This document shows, piece by piece, positions 34,427 through 37,623 of a stretch of 37,623 bases of DNA. Every line of letters begins with the position of its first letter. Position 1 is the first letter of the stretch. The stretch is from positions 1 to 37,623 of the forward strand of contig CANLCB010000008.1 of NCBI GenBank assembly GCA_947488865.1. The letters run 5' to 3'. This stretch comes from Deltaproteobacteria bacterium. Lineage in GTDB: Bacteria > Bdellovibrionota_C > UBA2361 > OMII01. Below the pieces are notes generated by a model. The model was not told where the DNA came from. It saw only the letters and a program-made list of their open reading frames with translations, and did not search any database. A program made the position numbers and the translations under genes.

Positions 34427-36115
34427 ATGTCACTCGTACCAGTACTCCTAAAGCCGAGACTTTGGGCGATAAAGAATCGCTGGTTCAAGAGTGGCCGAAA
34501 TGGACTCAAAGAGCTGGGCGCCGTCATCTTCTCTAGCCTTATGATGTGGGGAATATACGCCGGAACGAAATCGGCGCTGAGAGATCTTGATAGAACTCTT
34601 CAGGGAACGACGGTGGATCCAACGGTTCCACTTGGTCTTCTTCTCGCCGCTCTCTTTGTAATGATCGTAATTCCCGCGGGAGTGAGCGCCATGGGCGCGT
34701 TCTTCTTCGCTAGAGACCTGGATCTTACACTCTCAGCCCCGCTCAACCCTCGCCAATTTCTTATGGGTAAAACCTGCGATGTCGGAATATCGGTCTCGTG
34801 GATGCTCTGTATCTTCGGCCTTCCATCTCTCCTCGCGGTTGGAATCTTCTACTCGAGCGGACCACTCTACTTCGTCGGCGCCCCGCTTCTCTGTCTCGCG
34901 TTCTTTTCAGTCGCCGTTCTGATTGGAATGATGGCGGCACTTCTTTTTGCGGCCATCGCGCCCACCAATCGTGGAAAACAACTGTGCGTAGCGCTTATTT
35001 TTCTAGTCGTTGGAGTAGTCGTCGCCATGCTCCGAGGCGGCAACGGAACGACTGGCATACCCGCCATGCTTGCATCGCCTGATCTCTTAAAGAAGCTTCC
35101 TCAATCGATTTCACATTCGTGGCTTCCTAGCATTCACTGCGCTCAAGGACTTACCGCGCTACTTCGAGGACAAACGACCGACGCCCTGCTCGTCTTTTCC
35201 GAATTCTTCGCGCTCGTAGCTATTCTGTGGATGAGTTTGCGGGCGTTATTTTCCAAGCTCTATGACCAAGGACTCTCCCGCGTCCATACGGCGGCTCCTT
35301 TTTTTCGAATTCACAGTCGATCCTCCCAACAGGTCGCGAAATGGATCTTCCCTTTCGCGTCTTCACCTACTCGAGCGGTCGTAACAAAGGAGTACAAGAT
35401 ATTTTCACGGGACCTGACCCATACCATCCAACTGGGAATGCTGTTGGGGATCACCTTCGTCTATCTATACAACTATAGGTTCCTTACTGGCCCAGCAAAG
35501 GCCAGCCAGGAAGTGTTAAACATCTGGAGCATCTTCCTCCTCATTAGCAATATAGCTCTCGGCGCGCTGGTGGTGACCTCTATTTGCTCTCGCTTCGTGT
35601 ACCCTTCGGTCTCGATGGAAGGAACCGCCTTCTGGATAGTGCAGTCGGCGCCGATCTCACTGAAGGATCTGCTTAAAGCGAAATTTAAGAGCTGGCTCAC
35701 TCCGGTCTCCTTAATAGCGGGAGTTATCTTCATATCAGGAGCTATGGCCCTCAACGCTGACGTTCCCCTTGTTCTGGCGTCCTGCGCGGCGGGAATTATC
35801 CTCTGTCACGGGCTAGTCGCCCTCGGTATCGGAATAGGCGCCGTTTTCTCGCAATTCGAGTGGGAGCACTCAACGCAACTTTCTATGAACCTTGGAAGTT
35901 TTATCTTCATGCTGGTGAGCATGTTCTTTGTGCTGCTGAATCTTGTTCCTCTCGGGCTTATGTTTGGAACCTACGTCCTCGTACCTGACGAGTCAGAAGG
36001 GGGGCACTTTTCGACTTTTGTCCTGACAGGCGGACTTACCGTCACCTACCTCATTAATCGACTCGCGAGCTGGTGGGCGCTCTCCGCGGGAGCTCGCGCC
36101 CTTCAACCTAAGTGA
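34427..36115 (+). CDS. Large ABC exporter permease, unknown substrate
   Basis: The 562-residue protein has about 12 hydrophobic segments, including FSSLMMWGIYAG, LLLAALFVMIVIPAG, FFSVAVLIGMMAALLFAAIA and FLVVGVVVAML in the first half and a similar set after 300. A long hydrophilic region lies between the halves, with THTIQLGMLLGITFVYLYNY near 325-345. The first half includes the segment RDLDLTLSAPLNPRQFLMGK, typical of the putative ABC exporter permeases of this size. The two halves may be an internal duplication. AAGGAGAGAG precedes the start. It is coupled to the preceding ATPase. The stop overlaps a palindrome facing upp. Confidence 0.82.
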   Translation: MSLVPVLLKPRLWAIKNRWFKSGRNGLKELGAVIFSSLMMWGIYAGTKSALRDLDRTLQGTTVDPTVPLGLLLAALFVMIVIPAGVSAMGAFFFARDLDLTLSAPLNPRQFLMGKTCDVGISVSWMLCIFGLPSLLAVGIFYSSGPLYFVGAPLLCLAFFSVAVLIGMMAALLFAAIAPTNRGKQLCVALIFLVVGVVVAMLRGGNGTTGIPAMLASPDLLKKLPQSISHSWLPSIHCAQGLTALLRGQTTDALLVFSEFFALVAILWMSLRALFSKLYDQGLSRVHTAAPFFRIHSRSSQQVAKWIFPFASSPTRAVVTKEYKIFSRDLTHTIQLGMLLGITFVYLYNYRFLTGPAKASQEVLNIWSIFLLISNIALGALVVTSICSRFVYPSVSMEGTAFWIVQSAPISLKDLLKAKFKSWLTPVSLIAGVIFISGAMALNADVPLVLASCAAGIILCHGLVALGIGIGAVFSQFEWEHSTQLSMNLGSFIFMLVSMFFVLLNLVPLGLMFGTYVLVPDESEGGHFSTFVLTGGLTVTYLINRLASWWALSAGARALQPK

Positions 36116-36123
36116 GCGCTCAC
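36112..36123. other. Twelve-base palindrome containing the permease stop codon
   Basis: GTGAGCGCTCAC is a perfect 12-base palindrome in which TGA at 36113-36115 is the stop codon of the permease gene. It lies ten bases before the end of the convergent upp gene. No U-tract is present. Confidence 0.4.
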
Positions 36124-36132
36124 GACAAGGAG

Positions 36133-36768
36133 CTACTTGGTGCCGTAGATTCGGTCTCCCGCGTCACCGAGCCCAGGCACGATATAGCCGTGCTCGTTTA
36201 ATTTTTGGTCAATTGAGGCGGTGAATACGGGAACGTCTGGATGAGCCTCGGTAAACACGTCAAGTCCCTCTGGGGAGGCGATAAGACATACAAACTTGAT
36301 CGAGAGTGGCGACACCTCTTTAATTCGAGAGATGGCGGCCGCCGCTGAATTTCCGGTGGCGAGCATCGGATCTACTACAATGATATCTCGCTGAGAGATG
36401 TCGGGGGGCATTTTGAAATAATACTCAACGGGCACGAGAGTCTCTGGATCGCGATAGAGACCGATGTGCCCCACTCGAGCCGATGGAATAAGCTCAAGCA
36501 TCCCATCAAGAATTCCGTTTCCGGCCCGCAAAATAGAGACCAATGTTATCTTCTTTCCGTCGATGACCTTGGCTTTCATCGCGGTAATCGGAGTTTTGAT
36601 ATCAATTTCAGCGAGAGGGATATCGCGGGTAACCTCATACGCCAGCAACATACTCACCTCTCGGAGTAGGCGGCGAAATTCAGCGCAGGGAGTTTCCTCC
36701 ATACGCATGATCGATAGCTTGTGCTGAACGAGGGGGTGATCAATCACTGTGCAACTTTTCTTCTTCAT
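36133..36768 (-). CDS. upp: Uracil phosphoribosyltransferase
   Basis: The 211-residue enzyme makes UMP from uracil and PRPP. The PRPP loop reads [18 protein letters not shown] (128-145) and the C-terminal uracil-binding stretch [18 protein letters not shown] (194-211) is intact; [13 protein letters not shown] is the other conserved block. Length is normal for bacterial Upp. AGGAA lies about 10 bases upstream of ATG 36768. It is downstream of the DUF1688 gene by 45 bases on the same strand, so both are probably cotranscribed. In the URC uracil-catabolism pathway of yeast, the UPRT (Urc6) acts with the DUF1688 protein Urc4. No uraA permease is here, the common partner in simple uracil salvage. 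Confidence 0.95.
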   Translation of the reverse strand: MKKKSCTVIDHPLVQHKLSIMRMEETPCAEFRRLLREVSMLLAYEVTRDIPLAEIDIKTPITAMKAKVIDGKKITLVSILRAGNGILDGMLELIPSARVGHIGLYRDPETLVPVEYYFKMPPDISQRDIIVVDPMLATGNSAAAAISRIKEVSPLSIKFVCLIASPEGLDVFTEAHPDVPVFTASIDQKLNEHGYIVPGLGDAGDRIYGTK

Positions 36769-36813
36769 GCGAGCGTTTCCTGATGATGAGAAGCAACTAA
36801 AAACTATCGTACA

Positions 36814-37623
36814 CTAAAAGACGGTACCGTCACTCTGAATCCTCAAAGGGGGGGATCCATCGGAACGACCACCCGAGGCGAGCTTTCGCCCCATCGTCCA
36901 CGTTCCCCCTTGAAGAACCTTGGCGAGGGGCAGCTCCGCCGCGGTCTTACCCATCGCCGTCCGCATCCTTTGGGCTACGTGGTCCAGTAGAATAACGGTC
37001 AAAGCGCGCCATTCAACGATGAGTTCAGATCCTGGCGCGTGAATCACGCTGGCAGCGGAAGGATCTTTTAAAAGAAGAGCGCCTCCATCAATGAAGAGTC
37101 CCCCGTTTCGATATTCGGCTAGCCCTGTGAGGCTATCCAGGTTTTTGACGGCGATTCCAAATTCCTCAAGTGGCTCTAGGAGAGAGTACGTCAACCATTG
37201 GGACAGCTTATGGAACGGGACGAGCCCCTTGGTCTTTCCAGCCCCTCCAACTTTACTGTGCGGCCAAACATCACCGAGATTTTTACCCTCAAGGATTATT
37301 CGTCCAGGCCAAATATCCGCCAAAGCCTCAAGGATGAACGAGAGCAGCGCTGAAGCCTCAACGGAAGAACCGTCACCTAACGCCACTATAGGCTCTAACA
37401 TTCCACCAAGTCTGCCCGGGCGCCCCTTGAAATACTGAGACTGACCCTCAATTACTTGTCCCAGGGTATTCAGCATCGCGCATCGGCCCTCAAGACCTAC
37501 GAGCGCGTTCTCCGGGCGTACTTGAAACGCTTGACCTAATTCTTCTACCGAAAGGGCTTTAAGCTTCGTCGAGGATACCGTAAGGGGTTCCCCAAAAACT
37601 CCGTTCCAAAACGCGTATACGGA
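36814..37623 (-). CDS. DUF1688 family protein (URC4/Urg3-like), N-terminus cut off
   Basis: The frame is open to the end of the window; 269 residues are visible and the start lies beyond base 37623 (the family is about 400 residues). Family landmarks are NALVGLEGRCAML, LTGLAEYRNGGLFIDGG, ELIVEWRALTVILLDHVA, LPLAKVLQGGTWTMGR and the end PPLRIQSDGTVF. These match DUF1688, whose yeast member Urc4 is required for the URC route of uracil degradation, and Urg3 of fission yeast. The catalytic role is not established. Being 45 bases upstream of upp gives direct support for a uracil link. The GTP cyclohydrolase II-like partner (Urc1) is not in the window; upstream, past the right edge, is where to look. 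Confidence 0.85.
   Translation of the reverse strand, partial: SVYAFWNGVFGEPLTVSSTKLKALSVEELGQAFQVRPENALVGLEGRCAMLNTLGQVIEGQSQYFKGRPGRLGGMLEPIVALGDGSSVEASALLSFILEALADIWPGRIILEGKNLGDVWPHSKVGGAGKTKGLVPFHKLSQWLTYSLLEPLEEFGIAVKNLDSLTGLAEYRNGGLFIDGGALLLKDPSAASVIHAPGSELIVEWRALTVILLDHVAQRMRTAMGKTAAELPLAKVLQGGTWTMGRKLASGGRSDGSPPLRIQSDGTVF

Noticed and set aside
1-37623. tRNA, rRNA, CRISPR, insertion sequences or prophage
   Set aside because: No T-loop-like GGTTCRANNCC sequence in a cloverleaf, no repeat-spacer array, no transposase or integrase frame was found by eye.

Overview
The window is about 37.6 kb of chromosomal DNA from a Gram-negative bacterium. Outer-membrane biogenesis genes (a SurA-like chaperone, LptB, a TonB-dependent receptor) point to two membranes. 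The lptB / rpoN / hpf / rapZ arrangement is typical of Proteobacteria in the broad sense, including lineages once called Deltaproteobacteria. I cannot place it more precisely from sequence alone. Coding density is high, base composition looks even (roughly half GC), and I see no phage, insertion sequence, integrase, CRISPR array, rRNA or tRNA gene.

Layout. 1-5.6 kb: the 3' end of mfd, a SurA-like periplasmic chaperone, a phosphomannomutase/phosphoglucomutase, and a 672-residue degenerate UvrA-like protein that keeps the zinc-finger CxxC pairs but has lost both P-loops. 5.7-6.9 kb: two small genes of unknown function and a gene-poor stretch with RNA-like hairpins. 6.9-13.5 kb: housekeeping genes pcnB-lptB, rpoN, hpf-rapZ and metK, closed by a strong intrinsic terminator. 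13.6-17.7 kb, minus strand: a short CheA-like kinase without a CheW-like domain, a ZnuD-like TonB-dependent receptor with a palindromic operator on its promoter, and a glycine-zipper lipoprotein. 18-24.7 kb: an alpha-glucan locus with an MGH1/GH63-type glucosidase facing a translationally coupled pair (GT4/GT5-type glycogen synthase and a GH57 alpha-glucan enzyme), then glucokinase. Together these could build, trim and degrade a glycogen-like polymer and phosphorylate the released glucose. 24.8-33.5 kb: a TerC-family membrane protein, a GT2-methyltransferase fusion, a FemAB/BioF2-like acyltransferase, GlpD, an MFS transporter, a methyltransferase-like protein and TrmB. 33.6-36.1 kb: a two-gene ABC exporter. 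36.1 kb to the end: uracil phosphoribosyltransferase directly downstream of a DUF1688 (URC4/Urg3) gene, which suggests the URC type of uracil catabolism.

The observations I rate highest are the eroded UvrA paralogue, the URC4-upp pair, the operator-promoter of the ZnuD-like receptor, the P5-less CheA-like protein, and a recurring pattern of inverted repeats that overlap stop codons where genes converge.
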